A stretch of DNA of 64,000 bases, taken from contig NZ_KQ948423.1 of the NCBI RefSeq assembly GCF_001514065.1, positions 124,001 to 188,000 of the forward strand, written 5' to 3'. This document shows positions 9,501 to 16,976 of the stretch, piece after piece. The DNA comes from Streptomyces antibioticus. GTDB taxonomy: Bacteria; Actinomycetota; Actinomycetes; Streptomycetales; Streptomycetaceae. Made by a program: the position numbers and the translations under genes. How positions within the stretch are numbered: position 1 is the stretch's first letter; the number at the start of each line of letters is the position of its first letter. A model generated the notes under the pieces. The model made no database searches. It saw only the letters and a list, made by a program, of their open reading frames with translations, and was not told where the DNA came from.

Positions 9501-10283
9501 CGGCCCCTGCCCCGCACTCGGCCCCCGCCCCGCCTCCGGCCGCCACGCCGTCGACCCGTTGGCCAGCAACTCCCCGTGCAGCGCGCGGAGTTCCGGGCCT
9601 GGGTCCGCTCCCAGTCGGTCCGCCAGCAGCCGGCGTACGTCCTCGTAGGCGGCCAGTGCCTCCGCCGTGCGGCCCGCGTCGCGGAGGGCGCGCAGGCGGA
9701 GGGCCTGGAGGGGCTCGTCGAGGGGATGGCTGTCGCAGAGGGCGGTCAGTTCGGGGAGCGACTGTTCGGCGTGGCCGAGGGCGAGGGCGGCGGTGTGGCG
9801 GGCGCGCAGGGCGTCCAGGCGCCGGGCCTCCCAACGGGCCGACTCGGCGGTGTGGTCGGGCAGGTCGGCGAGGGCGGGGCCGCGCCACAGGGCGAGGGCG
9901 TCGTCGAGGACGCCGGCCGCCTTGGTGGCGTCGCCGTCGGCCAGCGCGCGGGCGCCCTCGCCGGTGAGCCGGTCGAAGCGGTGCAGATCGATGTCGTCGG
10001 GGGCAGCGACGAGCCGGTAACCACCGTCCACGGAGGCGACGGCGTCCGCGCCGAGGGCCCTGCGCAGCCGCCCCACCAGCGCCTGGAGCGCGGCGGGTGC
10101 GTCGGCGGGCGGGTCGTCGCCCCACACCTCGGCGACCAGCAGCCCCACGGTCACGGTACGGCCGGGCCGCAGCGCCAGCACGGTCAGCAGAGCACGCAGC
10201 CGCGCCCCGCCGACCGGAAGGGGGGTGCCGTCGGAACGGAGTGCCTGGGTGGTGCCGAGGATGCGATAGCGCACGGGGTCCAT
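6504..10283 (-). CDS. SARP-family regulator with BTAD, NB-ARC ATPase and TPR-like region (AfsR-like architecture)
   Basis: This is a 1259-residue transcriptional regulator. Residues 1-105 form an OmpR-type winged helix (GGARLRALLTVLALRPGRTVT) and 105-245 a bacterial transcriptional activator domain. Residues about 242-425 are a low-complexity Gly/Ala/Gln/Asp linker made of degenerate repeats. An NTPase domain then begins at about 428 (SFVGREADIEAI), with Walker A GPGGAGKTRL near 458 and the Walker B-like LLILDNCEHV. The C-terminal 550 residues are helical and TPR-like. The architecture is that of AfsR-type SARPs, which activate secondary metabolism or transport genes. The start ATG at 10283 is the natural beginning of the winged helix. 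The neighbouring exporter has a SARP-like repeat array, suggesting local control. Confidence 0.9.
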   Translation of the reverse strand: MDPVRYRILGTTQALRSDGTPLPVGGARLRALLTVLALRPGRTVTVGLLVAEVWGDDPPADAPAALQALVGRLRRALGADAVASVDGGYRLVAAPDDIDLHRFDRLTGEGARALADGDATKAAGVLDDALALWRGPALADLPDHTAESARWEARRLDALRARHTAALALGHAEQSLPELTALCDSHPLDEPLQALRLRALRDAGRTAEALAAYEDVRRLLADRLGADPGPELRALHGELLANGSTAWRPEAGRGPSAGQGPAAGQGPAAGQRSSGGRGTVAGAGSTAGWGPATDQRPGAHWGSGAGWGQAADQRPGAEQGLAAEQGSGAGRDAVVDQRPGADQGLTAEQGSGAGRGPAVGHRPMADQGPTVDQRLTVDQRLTADRGPTADHGAAAGQWPAATQDPVAPSQSVSSAGVSGRTAGGLPAPGNLRARLTSFVGREADIEAIRGDLDSARLVTLLGPGGAGKTRLSQEAAETVRDAAPDGVWLVELAPVDDPDDVPQAVLTAVGARETVLYGAGAEAMRAGNERHDDPVERLVEHCGRRRMLLILDNCEHVVEAAARLTEALLERCPQLTVLATSREPLGVPGELLRPVDPLPEPVALRLLADRGGAARPGFRVDADEQTAAACAEICRRLDGLPLGIELAAARLRMLTPRQIADRLDDRFRLLTSGSRTLLPRQQTLRAVVDWSWELLDEGERDVLRRLSVFAGGCDLAAAEAVCGPAALDALGSLVDKSLVVAAPSDGGEMRYRLLETVAEYAGERLDESGQRAEAERAHLTYYRELARTTDHLLRGPGQLAAIGLLEREYENLRTALRLAVAERDEQEGLCLILSLGWYWQMRDLKIEARNWSREVMALGPDAFPEPARPAQPVWQRCTDTPPPWTGEVLEEARRGLHLTHLACMDTELEAWQNPAAQAKLRSIAQTYQPGMPQTCRIPGSLWLFAVMLTGDMERLRLILDETVRTSRETPGYDWELAASLQWRANLFAHRVEWEGDALADADEALAIYGRLGDLWGTAEALAARAESHERKGRWGEAAADYEAGIDLAARLGARAQQAVLKARLGSVLMESEPERGELLLREVLASSDGSHNEALPAARLFLSARLAQTGRVAEAREQVRLLREEFGISHFIIFDAFILGAEAHVEVAGGSFEACLDKVRQALGRAEDPLSQAIAPHMRAQYLHIAALGLAGVGRAADGARCLGSGDALLPAGRVMPAYEREPRERAERQLRALLGDAAYDRAYDEGAGLSPGEAAALV

Positions 10284-10337
10284 TGTCTCTGGTAGTTCGG
10301 GGGCCGGTCACGGGGTTGCGAAGGCGGGCGGGGGCCG

Positions 10338-10375
10338 TGTCGGGAGCGGGGCGTGTCGGGAGCGGGGCGTGTCGG
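10338..10375. repeat. Three 16-bp tandem repeats with TGTCGG core upstream of the SARP gene
   Basis: TGTCGGG recurs at 10338, 10354 and 10370, each within a 16-bp unit ending AGCGGGGC. The array is 55 bp upstream of the regulator start at 10283. The core matches the array in front of the ABC exporter, but here the period is 16 bp and the core points away from the gene. A role in autoregulation is possible but unproven. Confidence 0.6.
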
Positions 10376-10406
10376 GAGGGCGTAGGCCTCAGATGGGCAT
10401 CCGGTC

Positions 10407-11057
10407 TCAACGTGGCCCTCGGCCCCGACCCGGCGCCGACGCCCGCCGCACCGTACTGAACGTCTCCAGCAGCGCCGCCAACGAGACCCCGTCGATGCCC
10501 TCCGTCTCCGTGCCGGGCGGCGCGTCCTCGGGGAGGCCGCTCGCCTCGCGGACGGCGTACGACAGCCAGGAGTCCGTGCCCGGCACCTCCAGTGTCACCA
10601 TCGCCCCCGCCTCCCGGTCGCCGAACCACTTGGGGCAGCTCTCCACCGACCGCAGCCGCCGCTCCCCCGGCACCGGCTCCCGCGTCAGACTTCCGGGCGT
10701 CAGCGGGGCGTACCCCTGGGACACCAGCTGCACGGCCCGCACCCGCCCCCGCACCTCGGGCGGACCGTCGCTGTGAGTCTCGACGGTGAGCAGCCCGACC
10801 AGCCGTACCCACTCCGCCGCCCCCTCGATCTCCCCCGCCCCCACGGCGACCACCAGACCGTTCTCGTCGCTCAGCACCGGCACCGCCCCGACCGCCACCG
10901 GCCCGGAGACCTTGGTGAGCTGGTCGTACCAGCCGCCGCCGAGGACGTCGTCCGCGTCCCGCAGCAGCAGCGGCCAGCTCACCTCGTCCCCCACCGAGAA
11001 CGGCGACCCGCAGCACTCCATCTGCCAGTCCTCGTAAAACACATGCCACAGCCCCAT
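10407..11057 (-). CDS. Conserved hypothetical protein, DUF6578-like
   Basis: This is a 216-residue soluble protein starting MGLWHVFYEDWQMECCG. The ATG at 11057 follows a GGTGGGGGA purine-rich site. The double Cys near residue 15, the WPLLLRDAD block and the CPKWFGD motif in the C-terminal half resemble a Streptomyces family I recall as DUF6578; no biochemical role is known to me. There is no signal peptide or membrane segment. It is divergent from the site-2-protease gene (105 bp between starts) and probably a single-gene unit. Confidence 0.75.
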   Translation of the reverse strand: MGLWHVFYEDWQMECCGSPFSVGDEVSWPLLLRDADDVLGGGWYDQLTKVSGPVAVGAVPVLSDENGLVVAVGAGEIEGAAEWVRLVGLLTVETHSDGPPEVRGRVRAVQLVSQGYAPLTPGSLTREPVPGERRLRSVESCPKWFGDREAGAMVTLEVPGTDSWLSYAVREASGLPEDAPPGTETEGIDGVSLAALLETFSTVRRASAPGRGRGPR

Positions 11058-11162
11058 GTCCCCCACCTTCCACGGAACCCATGACCGCCCGCGAGACGTT
11101 TTCGTCGTACGCCCGGTACGGTCGGGCAGTCCCAGCGCGTGTACGAGAGTCGGGGGAACCCC

Positions 11163-11960
11163 ATGACAGCCACTGCCGCCCGCCGCAGCGACCGGCGGAT
11201 CAGCCCCGTCTTCGTCGGGATCCTCGCCGTGACGGCGGTGACCGGGTGGGCGACCTGGACCGGGTTCGCCGAGCAGCCCGGGGTGGCGGTGTTCCTGTTC
11301 GTGACGGCCGCGTGGATCGTCTCCCTGTGTCTGCACGAGTACGCACACGCGCGGACGGCCCTGCACAGCGGTGACATCTCGGTCGGCTCGAAGGGCTATC
11401 TGACCCTGAACCCGCTGAAGTACACCCACGCCCTGCTCAGCATCGTCCTGCCCGTCCTCTTCGTGATCATGGGCGGGATCGGTCTGCCGGGTGGCGCGGT
11501 GTTCATCGAGCGGGGGCGGATCCGGGGGCGCTGGCGGCACAGTCTGATCTCGGCGGCGGGACCGCTGACCAACGTGCTGTTCGCGGCCGTGTGCACCGCC
11601 CCGTTCTGGCTCGACGCCCTGGACGGCGTGCCGACCGACTTCCGGTTCGCGCTCGCCTTCCTCGCCCTGCTCCAGGTGACGGCGGCGATCCTGAACTTCC
11701 TGCCGGTCCCGGGCCTGGACGGCTACGGCGTGATCGAGCCCTGGCTGTCGTACAACGTCAAGCGCCAGGTGGAGCCGTTCGCCCCGTTCGGCCTGCTGTT
11801 CGTCTTCGCGCTGCTGTGGTTGCCCTCGGTCAACCACGCGTTCTTCGACGTGGTCGACTCGATCCTGGCGGGCCTGGGGATCAGCGACCAGGAGACCTAC
11901 TGCGGCCAGGACCTCTACCGGTTCTGGCAGACCAGCGACTACTGCACGGTCAGCCCGTGA
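11163..11960 (+). CDS. Site-2 protease-like zinc metalloprotease membrane protein
   Basis: This is a 265-residue polytopic membrane protein of the M50 (site-2 protease) superfamily. The zinc motif HEYAH is in a transmembrane helix at about residues 59-63. The second metal ligand is in NFLPVPGLDGYGV at about residue 180, matching the NxxPxPxLDG signature. There are about six hydrophobic helices and no PDZ domain, as in the compact M50 subgroup. The ATG at 11163 is chosen over an upstream in-frame start. Such proteases cleave membrane-anchored regulators or signal-peptide remnants; the target here is unknown. The 3' end overlaps the convergent small gene by 11 bp. Confidence 0.88.
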   Translation: MTATAARRSDRRISPVFVGILAVTAVTGWATWTGFAEQPGVAVFLFVTAAWIVSLCLHEYAHARTALHSGDISVGSKGYLTLNPLKYTHALLSIVLPVLFVIMGGIGLPGGAVFIERGRIRGRWRHSLISAAGPLTNVLFAAVCTAPFWLDALDGVPTDFRFALAFLALLQVTAAILNFLPVPGLDGYGVIEPWLSYNVKRQVEPFAPFGLLFVFALLWLPSVNHAFFDVVDSILAGLGISDQETYCGQDLYRFWQTSDYCTVSP

Positions 11961-12117
11961 CCTTGCGCCGCTTCACGTAGTACCAGCACATGTTGCTGGA
12001 CAGCCCCGCGATCAGCACCCAGACGATCCCCAGGAAGCTGCCCTGTACGAAGGAGACGACCGCCGCGGCGACGGCGAGCAGGCAGACGATCAGGGCGTAG
12101 AGGGCGAGGCGGGGCAT
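11950..12117 (-). CDS. Small two-helix membrane protein
   Basis: This is a 55-residue protein, MPRLALYALIVCLL onwards, with two hydrophobic segments (about residues 5-22 and 28-45) and a basic tail YYVKRRKVTG. The ATG at 12117 is preceded by GGAGAA at good spacing. It lies 61 bp downstream of the F420 reductase homologue on the same strand and may be cotranscribed. Its stop region overlaps the end of the convergent protease gene by 11 bp. Function unknown. Confidence 0.7.
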   Translation of the reverse strand: MPRLALYALIVCLLAVAAAVVSFVQGSFLGIVWVLIAGLSSNMCWYYVKRRKVTG

Positions 12118-12178
12118 GAGGACGGTTCTCCTGTCGGGGGACACTGCTGCGCTACGGCGTCCAGTGTCCCCCATCCCC

Positions 12179-12895
12179 TCACACGTCCGTGACGCGCAAC
12201 CCCGCATGTGCCTTGTAGCGGCGGTTCACGGAGATCAGGTTGGCGACCAGCGACTCGACCTGGTGGGCGTTGCGCAGCCGGCCCGCGAAGACGCCGCGCA
12301 TGCCGGGGATGCGGCCGGCGAGGGCCTGGACGATCTCGACGTCGGCGCGCTCCTCGCCCAGCACCATGACGTCGGTGTCGATCTCGTCGATCTCCGGGTC
12401 CTGGAGCAGGACGGCCGACAGGTGGTGGAAGGCGGCGGCGACCCGGGAGCCGGGCAGCAGGGCGGCGGCCTGCTCGGCGGCGCTGCCCTCCTCCGGCTTG
12501 AGGGCGTAGGCGCCCTTCTTGTCGAAGCCGAGCGGGTTGACGCAGTCGACGACCAGCTTCCCGGCGAGTTCCTCGCGCAGCGACTCCAGCGTCTTGCCGT
12601 GCCCGTCCCACGGGACGGCGACGATCACGATGTCGCTGCGCCGCGCGGTCTCGGCGTTGTCGGCGCCCTCGACCCCGTGCCCGAGCTCGTCGGCGGCGGC
12701 CTGCGCGCGGTCGGCGGCCCGCGAGCCGATGATCACCTTCTGGCCGGCCTTGGCGAGCCGGTACGCGAGGCCCTTGCCCTGGGGGCCGGTCCCGCCGAGC
12801 ACGCCGACGACGAGCCCGGAGACGTCGGGGAGGTCCCAGGGGTCCTTGGCGGGCGCCTTCGCGGGGGTCTGTGCAGCACTGTCGGTAGAGGTCAT
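12179..12895 (-). CDS. npdG: NADPH-dependent F420 reductase homologue
   Basis: This is a 238-residue protein of the F420:NADP oxidoreductase family (Fno/NpdG), which moves hydride between NADPH and coenzyme F420. The Rossmann nucleotide motif VGVLGGTGPQGKGLAYRLAK is at about residues 29-48, followed by IGSRAADRAQ (NADP phosphate contacts), VIVAVPWDG and FHHLSA. An Ala/Lys-rich N-terminal extension of about 25 residues precedes the domain, as in other Streptomyces members. Coenzyme F420 is made and used by actinomycetes, consistent with the host. The GC-rich spacer before 13030 separates it from the divergent gene. Confidence 0.9.
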   Translation of the reverse strand: MTSTDSAAQTPAKAPAKDPWDLPDVSGLVVGVLGGTGPQGKGLAYRLAKAGQKVIIGSRAADRAQAAADELGHGVEGADNAETARRSDIVIVAVPWDGHGKTLESLREELAGKLVVDCVNPLGFDKKGAYALKPEEGSAAEQAAALLPGSRVAAAFHHLSAVLLQDPEIDEIDTDVMVLGEERADVEIVQALAGRIPGMRGVFAGRLRNAHQVESLVANLISVNRRYKAHAGLRVTDV

Positions 12896-13029
12896 GGGCT
12901 GACTTTACGTGCACCTCCCGCACCCCGGCCGATCAGGTGAGCGCGGGGGTGCGCTCCCCCGGACCGATACGGGCGAATTCGAGGGGAACCCGGGGTCCCG
13001 GGCGGCCGATTGCGGCAGGATGCGGTCGC

Positions 13030-13632
13030 ATGGACGCCGTACGGGTCGCGTTGCTGCGCGAAGTGCTCGCCGGGACCGAGTGGCTGGGGACGACCCGGCG
13101 GTTCGCGGGGGTGCTGCGCGGGTCGGTGGTCTCGCACGGGGGCGGGCTGCTGCTGGTCGGCACCCCGGAGTACGAACCCTGGCATCTCGCGGCCCATCTG
13201 GTGGACGAGGCGGCCTGGTCCGGCACCCCGGAGCTGGCCCCCACCCTCGTACGGCATGACGCGCGCCCTTCCGATCCGGCCCATCTGGCCGTCGGCCCCG
13301 GCCGGTTGGCGGCGGCGCGGCGCGGCGAGACGCTGCTGTTGGTGGCGCCGGAGGAGCCGGACGCCCCGCTGCTGGAGCGGGTGCACGACGCCCGGCGGGC
13401 CGGTGCGACCGTCCTCGCCCTCGGCCCCGGCGAGGGCGGCCTGGCGGCGATGGCCCACGAGTCGCTGGCGGTGCCGGAGGGCACCGACCTCGATCTGGAC
13501 ACCGTGCAGCACCTGGTGAGCGCGGCGGCCGGCGAGAACGCCCTGCCCGCGCCCCGCGGCCCGCGCCGCTTCCGGGACCGGCTCGCCCGGCTGACGGAAC
13601 AGCTGACGGCACCGCCGCCCGCGCGCTGGTAG
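13030..13632 (+). CDS. Conserved hypothetical actinobacterial protein
   Basis: This is a 200-residue soluble protein beginning MDAVRVALLREVLAGTEWLG. Alternating hydrophobic strands and Gly-rich turns in the middle (GETLLLVAPEE, GATVLALGPGEGG) suggest a Rossmann-like alpha/beta fold resembling SIS phosphosugar-binding proteins, but no catalytic signature is visible. The C-terminus is Arg/Pro-rich. The start at 13030 is the first ATG with good coding statistics; an in-frame upstream extension is possible. It lies 49 bp before the MFS gene and may share its transcript. Confidence 0.7.
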   Translation: MDAVRVALLREVLAGTEWLGTTRRFAGVLRGSVVSHGGGLLLVGTPEYEPWHLAAHLVDEAAWSGTPELAPTLVRHDARPSDPAHLAVGPGRLAAARRGETLLLVAPEEPDAPLLERVHDARRAGATVLALGPGEGGLAAMAHESLAVPEGTDLDLDTVQHLVSAAAGENALPAPRGPRRFRDRLARLTEQLTAPPPARW

Positions 13633-13681
13633 CCGGAAATTCGGTTGCCGGGGTGGGCGCCCCGCCGGAGCATGACCGCTC

Positions 13682-15007
13682 GTGACCGACACCGATTCCG
13701 GGGCCGATCCGGCTCCCTCCCGCCTTCGCTCCGTCCTCCCCGACCTCGCCCCTTGGCGGGCCTCCGCCGACTTCCGGCGGCTGTGGGTGTCGGGGCTGGT
13801 CTCGTACTTCGGCAGCTTCCTGACGTTCGTCGCGCTGCCGGTGCAGATCAAGGAGCTGACGGGGTCGGCGGCGGCCGTCGGGGCCATCGGCGCGGTGGAA
13901 CTCGTCCCGCTGATCGCGTTCGGGCTGTACGGCGGTGCCCTCGCCGACGCCCTCGACAAGCGCGGCCTGATCATCTGGACGGAGGCCGGGCAGGGCCTGC
14001 TGAGCGCGGTACTGCTGCTCAACGCGCTGCTGCCGCGGCCGGCCGTGTGGCCGCTGTATGTCGTGGCCGCCCTCTCCTCGGCGCTGACGTCGGTGCAGCG
14101 GCCCGCGCTCGACTCGCTGTGGCCGCGGATCGTGGCCCACGACCATCTCCCGGCCGCGGCCTCCCTCAACACCTTCCGCTGGACGGTCGGCGGGGTCGCG
14201 GGCCCGGCGCTGGCGGGTGTGGTCGTCGCCTACGCGGGCCTCGGCTGGGCCTACGCCGCCGACCTGGCCACCTTCGTGATCTCGGTGGCCCTGATGATCC
14301 CGATCGCCGCCTCCCCCGCCGCGCACGAGGCGGCGAAGCCGTCGCTGAAGGCGATCGCCGAGGGCGCCCGGTACGCCTGGGGCCGCAAGGAGTTGCTCGG
14401 CACCTATGCCGTCGACGTGGTCGCGATGCTGCTGGCGATGCCGCTGGCCGTGCTGCCGTTCCTCGCGGACGAGCTGGACGCCGAGTGGTCGCTGGGGCTG
14501 ATGTACGCGACGGTGCCCCTGGGCGCGATGCTGGTGAGCGTGACCAGCGGCTGGACGGCACGCGTCCACCGGCACGGCCGGATGGTCGTCCTGGCAGCCG
14601 CCCTGTGGGGCGTGGCGATCGCGGCGGCCGGGGTCGTGGGGAACGTATGGCTGGTGCTGCTGTTCCTGACCGTGGCCGGGGGCTGCGACATGGTCAGCGG
14701 GATCTTCCGCGGGGTGATGTGGAACCAGACGATCCCGGACGAGCTGCGGGGCCGGCTCGCCGGGATCGAGCTGCTGTCCTACTCGGTCGGCCCGACCCTC
14801 GGCCAGGTCAGGTCGGGCGGTTTCGCCGCCTGGTGGGGGGTGCGGGCGTCGGTGTGGTCGGGCGGGCTGCTGTGCGCGGGCGCGGTGGGACTGCTGGCCC
14901 TGTGCCTGCCGAAGCTGATGACGTACGACGCCCGCACGGACGACCACGCGGCACGGGTACGGGCCCAGCGCGAGGCGGCCCAGGCCTCCCCCGCGTCCCC
15001 CGCGTAG
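13682..15007 (+). CDS. MFS transporter, EntS/MFS_3-like (12 TM)
   Basis: This is a 441-residue protein starting at a GTG (13682). The N-terminal cytoplasmic tail contains WRASADFRRLWVSGLVSYFGSFLT, the usual entry of MFS_3 exporters. The TM2-3 loop motif GALADALDKRGLIIW and about 12 hydrophobic helices follow. MFS_3 members include siderophore and macrolide exporters; the substrate cannot be told. The short Ala/Pro-rich tail ends just before a convergent small gene. Confidence 0.85.
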   Translation: MTDTDSGADPAPSRLRSVLPDLAPWRASADFRRLWVSGLVSYFGSFLTFVALPVQIKELTGSAAAVGAIGAVELVPLIAFGLYGGALADALDKRGLIIWTEAGQGLLSAVLLLNALLPRPAVWPLYVVAALSSALTSVQRPALDSLWPRIVAHDHLPAAASLNTFRWTVGGVAGPALAGVVVAYAGLGWAYAADLATFVISVALMIPIAASPAAHEAAKPSLKAIAEGARYAWGRKELLGTYAVDVVAMLLAMPLAVLPFLADELDAEWSLGLMYATVPLGAMLVSVTSGWTARVHRHGRMVVLAAALWGVAIAAAGVVGNVWLVLLFLTVAGGCDMVSGIFRGVMWNQTIPDELRGRLAGIELLSYSVGPTLGQVRSGGFAAWWGVRASVWSGGLLCAGAVGLLALCLPKLMTYDARTDDHAARVRAQREAAQASPASPA

Positions 15008-15038
15008 GGACGATCAGTCGTCCCCCGCCTCGGGACGG

Positions 15039-15266
15039 TCAGTCGTCCTCCGCGCCCTTGGCGGCGTCATGCCACTTGGGGTCGTTCTCCCACTGGAGGT
15101 TGCGCTCGCGGGCGGTCTCCATCGCGTGTTCGGCCTCCTGCCGGGAGGCGTACGGGCCGAAGCGGTCCTTGGCGGGGCAGTCCGGCCCCTCCTCGACCTT
15201 CTTGTGCTCCAGGCAGTAGTACCACTCGCCCGGCTTGCCGACCGTGCGCTTCTTGAACAAGGCCAT
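15039..15266 (-). CDS. Small conserved actinobacterial protein (75 aa)
   Basis: This is a 75-residue protein, [20 protein letters not shown] onwards. [21 protein letters not shown] segment has Cys and His residues that could bind a metal. An amphipathic segment, [16 protein letters not shown], follows. The ATG at 15266 follows an AGGAG site. It is divergent from the methionine aminopeptidase gene, with 58 bp between the starts. Function unknown. Confidence 0.75.
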   Translation of the reverse strand: MALFKKRTVGKPGEWYYCLEHKKVEEGPDCPAKDRFGPYASRQEAEHAMETARERNLQWENDPKWHDAAKGAEDD

Positions 15267-15324
15267 GACCTGCTCCTCTCGCCAGGGACATGTTCCCCCA
15301 CCGCGGCTCGTTAGACTCGCTGGC

Positions 15325-16182
15325 ATGTCTGGCCAGTCGCTGCTCGTCCCAGGGGAGCTGTCCCCCACCCGTTCCGTGCCCGGAAACATCCGTCGCCCCG
15401 AGTACGTCGGCAAGCCCGCGCCGACGCCGTACACCGGTCCGGAGGTGCAGACGCCCGAGACGATCGAGGCGATGCGGATCGCCGGCCGTATCGCGGCCCG
15501 GGCGATGGCCGAGGCGGCCAAGAAGATCGCACCCGGCGTCACGACCGACGAGTTGGACAAGGTGGCGCACGAGTACATGTGCGACCACGGCGCCTACCCC
15601 TCGACGCTCGGCTACCGCGGCTTCCCCAAGTCGCTGTGCACGAGCGTCAACGAGGTGATCTGCCACGGCATTCCGGACTCGACGGTCCTCAACGACGGCG
15701 ACATCGTCAACCTCGACGTGACGGCGTACATCGGCGGGGTGCACGGCGACAACAACGCCACCTACCTGGTCGGGGAGGTCGACGAGGAGAGCCGCCTGCT
15801 GGTGGAGCGCACCCGCGAATCCCTCGACCGCGCGATCAAGGCGGTCAAGCCGGGCCGCCAGATCAACATCATCGGCCGGGTCATCGAGTCGTACGCCAAG
15901 CGCTTCGGGTACGGCGTCGTCCGTGACTTCACCGGGCACGGCATCAACTCGTCCTTCCACAGCGGCCTGATCATCCCGCACTACGACAGCCCGCACGCGA
16001 CGACGGTCATCCAGCCCGGCATGACGTTCACGATCGAGCCGATGCTGACGCTGGGCACCCACGACTACGACATGTGGGACGACGGCTGGACGGTCGTCAC
16101 GAAGGACCGCAAGCGGACGGCACAGTTCGAGCACACGCTGGTGGTGACGGAGACCGGCGCGGAGATCCTGACGCTGCCCTAG
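15325..16182 (+). CDS. map: Methionine aminopeptidase, type I
   Basis: This cytosolic metallo-enzyme removes N-terminal methionine from nascent proteins. The 285-residue protein has a Pro-rich N-terminal extension of about 40 residues ([20 protein letters not shown]), typical of the actinobacterial MetAP1c type. The pita-bread fold follows, with metal ligands in [14 protein letters not shown] (two Asp), DFTGHGI (His), MTFTIEPML (Glu) and the final Glu in AQFEHTLVV. The ATG at 15325 is followed directly by [11 protein letters not shown] strong terminator follows at 16200. Confidence 0.95.
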   Translation: MSGQSLLVPGELSPTRSVPGNIRRPEYVGKPAPTPYTGPEVQTPETIEAMRIAGRIAARAMAEAAKKIAPGVTTDELDKVAHEYMCDHGAYPSTLGYRGFPKSLCTSVNEVICHGIPDSTVLNDGDIVNLDVTAYIGGVHGDNNATYLVGEVDEESRLLVERTRESLDRAIKAVKPGRQINIIGRVIESYAKRFGYGVVRDFTGHGINSSFHSGLIIPHYDSPHATTVIQPGMTFTIEPMLTLGTHDYDMWDDGWTVVTKDRKRTAQFEHTLVVTETGAEILTLP

Positions 16183-16199
16183 CCCTGGGCAGGCCGCGG

Positions 16200-16229
16200 A
16201 CCCGCCCCCCTGCTGGGGGCGGGTCTTTT
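16200..16229 (+). terminator. Rho-independent terminator after map
   Basis: A GC-rich 10-bp stem (ACCCGCCCCC with GGGGGCGGGT) is followed by CTTTTC. It lies 18 bp after the map stop and insulates the heme oxygenase gene. Confidence 0.85.
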
Positions 16230-16243
16230 CTTGTACGATTTTA

Positions 16244-16258
16244 CCGACAGGCTGTCGG
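16244..16258. promoter_or_regulatory. Palindrome CCGACAG-G-CTGTCGG upstream of heme oxygenase
   Basis: A perfect 7-bp inverted repeat around a single base lies 13 bp upstream of the iron box. It could be a second operator or part of the promoter recognition region. Binding protein unknown. Confidence 0.4.
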
Positions 16259-16271
16259 CAAACCTATTGAC

Positions 16272-16290
16272 TTAGGTAAGCCTTACCTCA
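16272..16290. promoter_or_regulatory. Iron box (DmdR/IdeR-type operator) of heme oxygenase gene
   Basis: TTAGGTAAGCCTTACCTCA closely matches the actinobacterial DtxR/IdeR/DmdR consensus TTAGGTTAGGCTAACCTAA, with the inner palindrome AGGTAAGCCTTACCT intact. It lies 13 bp before the start codon, directly upstream of the GAGGA ribosome-binding site, and follows a TTGACT element. It would repress transcription under iron-replete conditions. Confidence 0.85.
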
Positions 16291-16303
16291 GAGGATATGG
16301 CGC

Positions 16304-16951
16304 ATGGACTCCTTCTCGACAGTCATCCGCACCGCGTCCCACGAACAGCACGTCGAGGCGGAGACCTCGTCGTTCATGAGCGACCTGCTCGGCGGCCGGC
16401 TGGGCGTCGACGCGTACGCCCGCTACACCGAGCAGCTGTGGTTCGTGTACGAGGCACTGGAGTCCGGCGCGGACCGGCTGGCGTCGGACCCGGTGGCCGG
16501 GCCCTTCATCCAGCCGGAGCTGTACCGGCTGGCCGCGCTGGAGCGGGACCTGGAGCATCTGCGCGGCCCCGGATGGCGTACGGGACTGTCGGCGCTGCCC
16601 GCCACCCGGGCGTACGCGGACCGGGTGCGCGAGTGCACCGAGCGCTGGCCCGCCGGATACATCGCCCACCACTACACGCGCTACCTCGGTGACCTGTCCG
16701 GCGGCCAGATCATCCGCGACAAGGCGGAGCGGACATGGGGCTTCGCGCGCAAGGGCGACGGCGTGCGCTTCTACGTGTTCGAGGGGATCGCCAACCCGGC
16801 CGCGTTCAAGCGGGGTTACCGCGAACTGCTGGACGCGGTCCGGGCGGACGACCTGGAGAAGCAGCGGATCGTGACGGAGTGCAAGCGGGCGTTCGCGCTG
16901 AACACGGCGGTGTTCCGCGAGCTGGGAGACGAATTCCCGCTGAGCGCCTGA
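16304..16951 (+). CDS. hmuO: Heme oxygenase (biliverdin-producing)
   Basis: This is a 215-residue HO-1-fold enzyme that degrades heme to biliverdin, CO and ferrous iron. The proximal His region is HEQHVEAE near residue 13. The distal helix has the conserved glycines in YLGDLSGGQIIRDKAER. C-terminal phenylalanines and FALNTAVFREL complete the fold. A GAGGA site sits 8 bases before the ATG at 16304, and an iron box lies directly upstream, so expression should rise in iron starvation. It is transcribed alone and converges on the PhzF-like gene. Together with the EfeUOB system nearby it suggests use of heme as an iron source. Confidence 0.93.
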   Translation: MDSFSTVIRTASHEQHVEAETSSFMSDLLGGRLGVDAYARYTEQLWFVYEALESGADRLASDPVAGPFIQPELYRLAALERDLEHLRGPGWRTGLSALPATRAYADRVRECTERWPAGYIAHHYTRYLGDLSGGQIIRDKAERTWGFARKGDGVRFYVFEGIANPAAFKRGYRELLDAVRADDLEKQRIVTECKRAFALNTAVFRELGDEFPLSA

Positions 16952-16976
16952 GACTTGAGTACCTGAGAGGCGACGC

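Noticed and set aside
7246-11082. A 1278-codon minus-strand frame across the SARP gene
   Set aside because: Its translation is Arg/Gly/Ala-rich with no domains and lies in a different frame from the SARP protein, which has intact winged-helix and Walker motifs.
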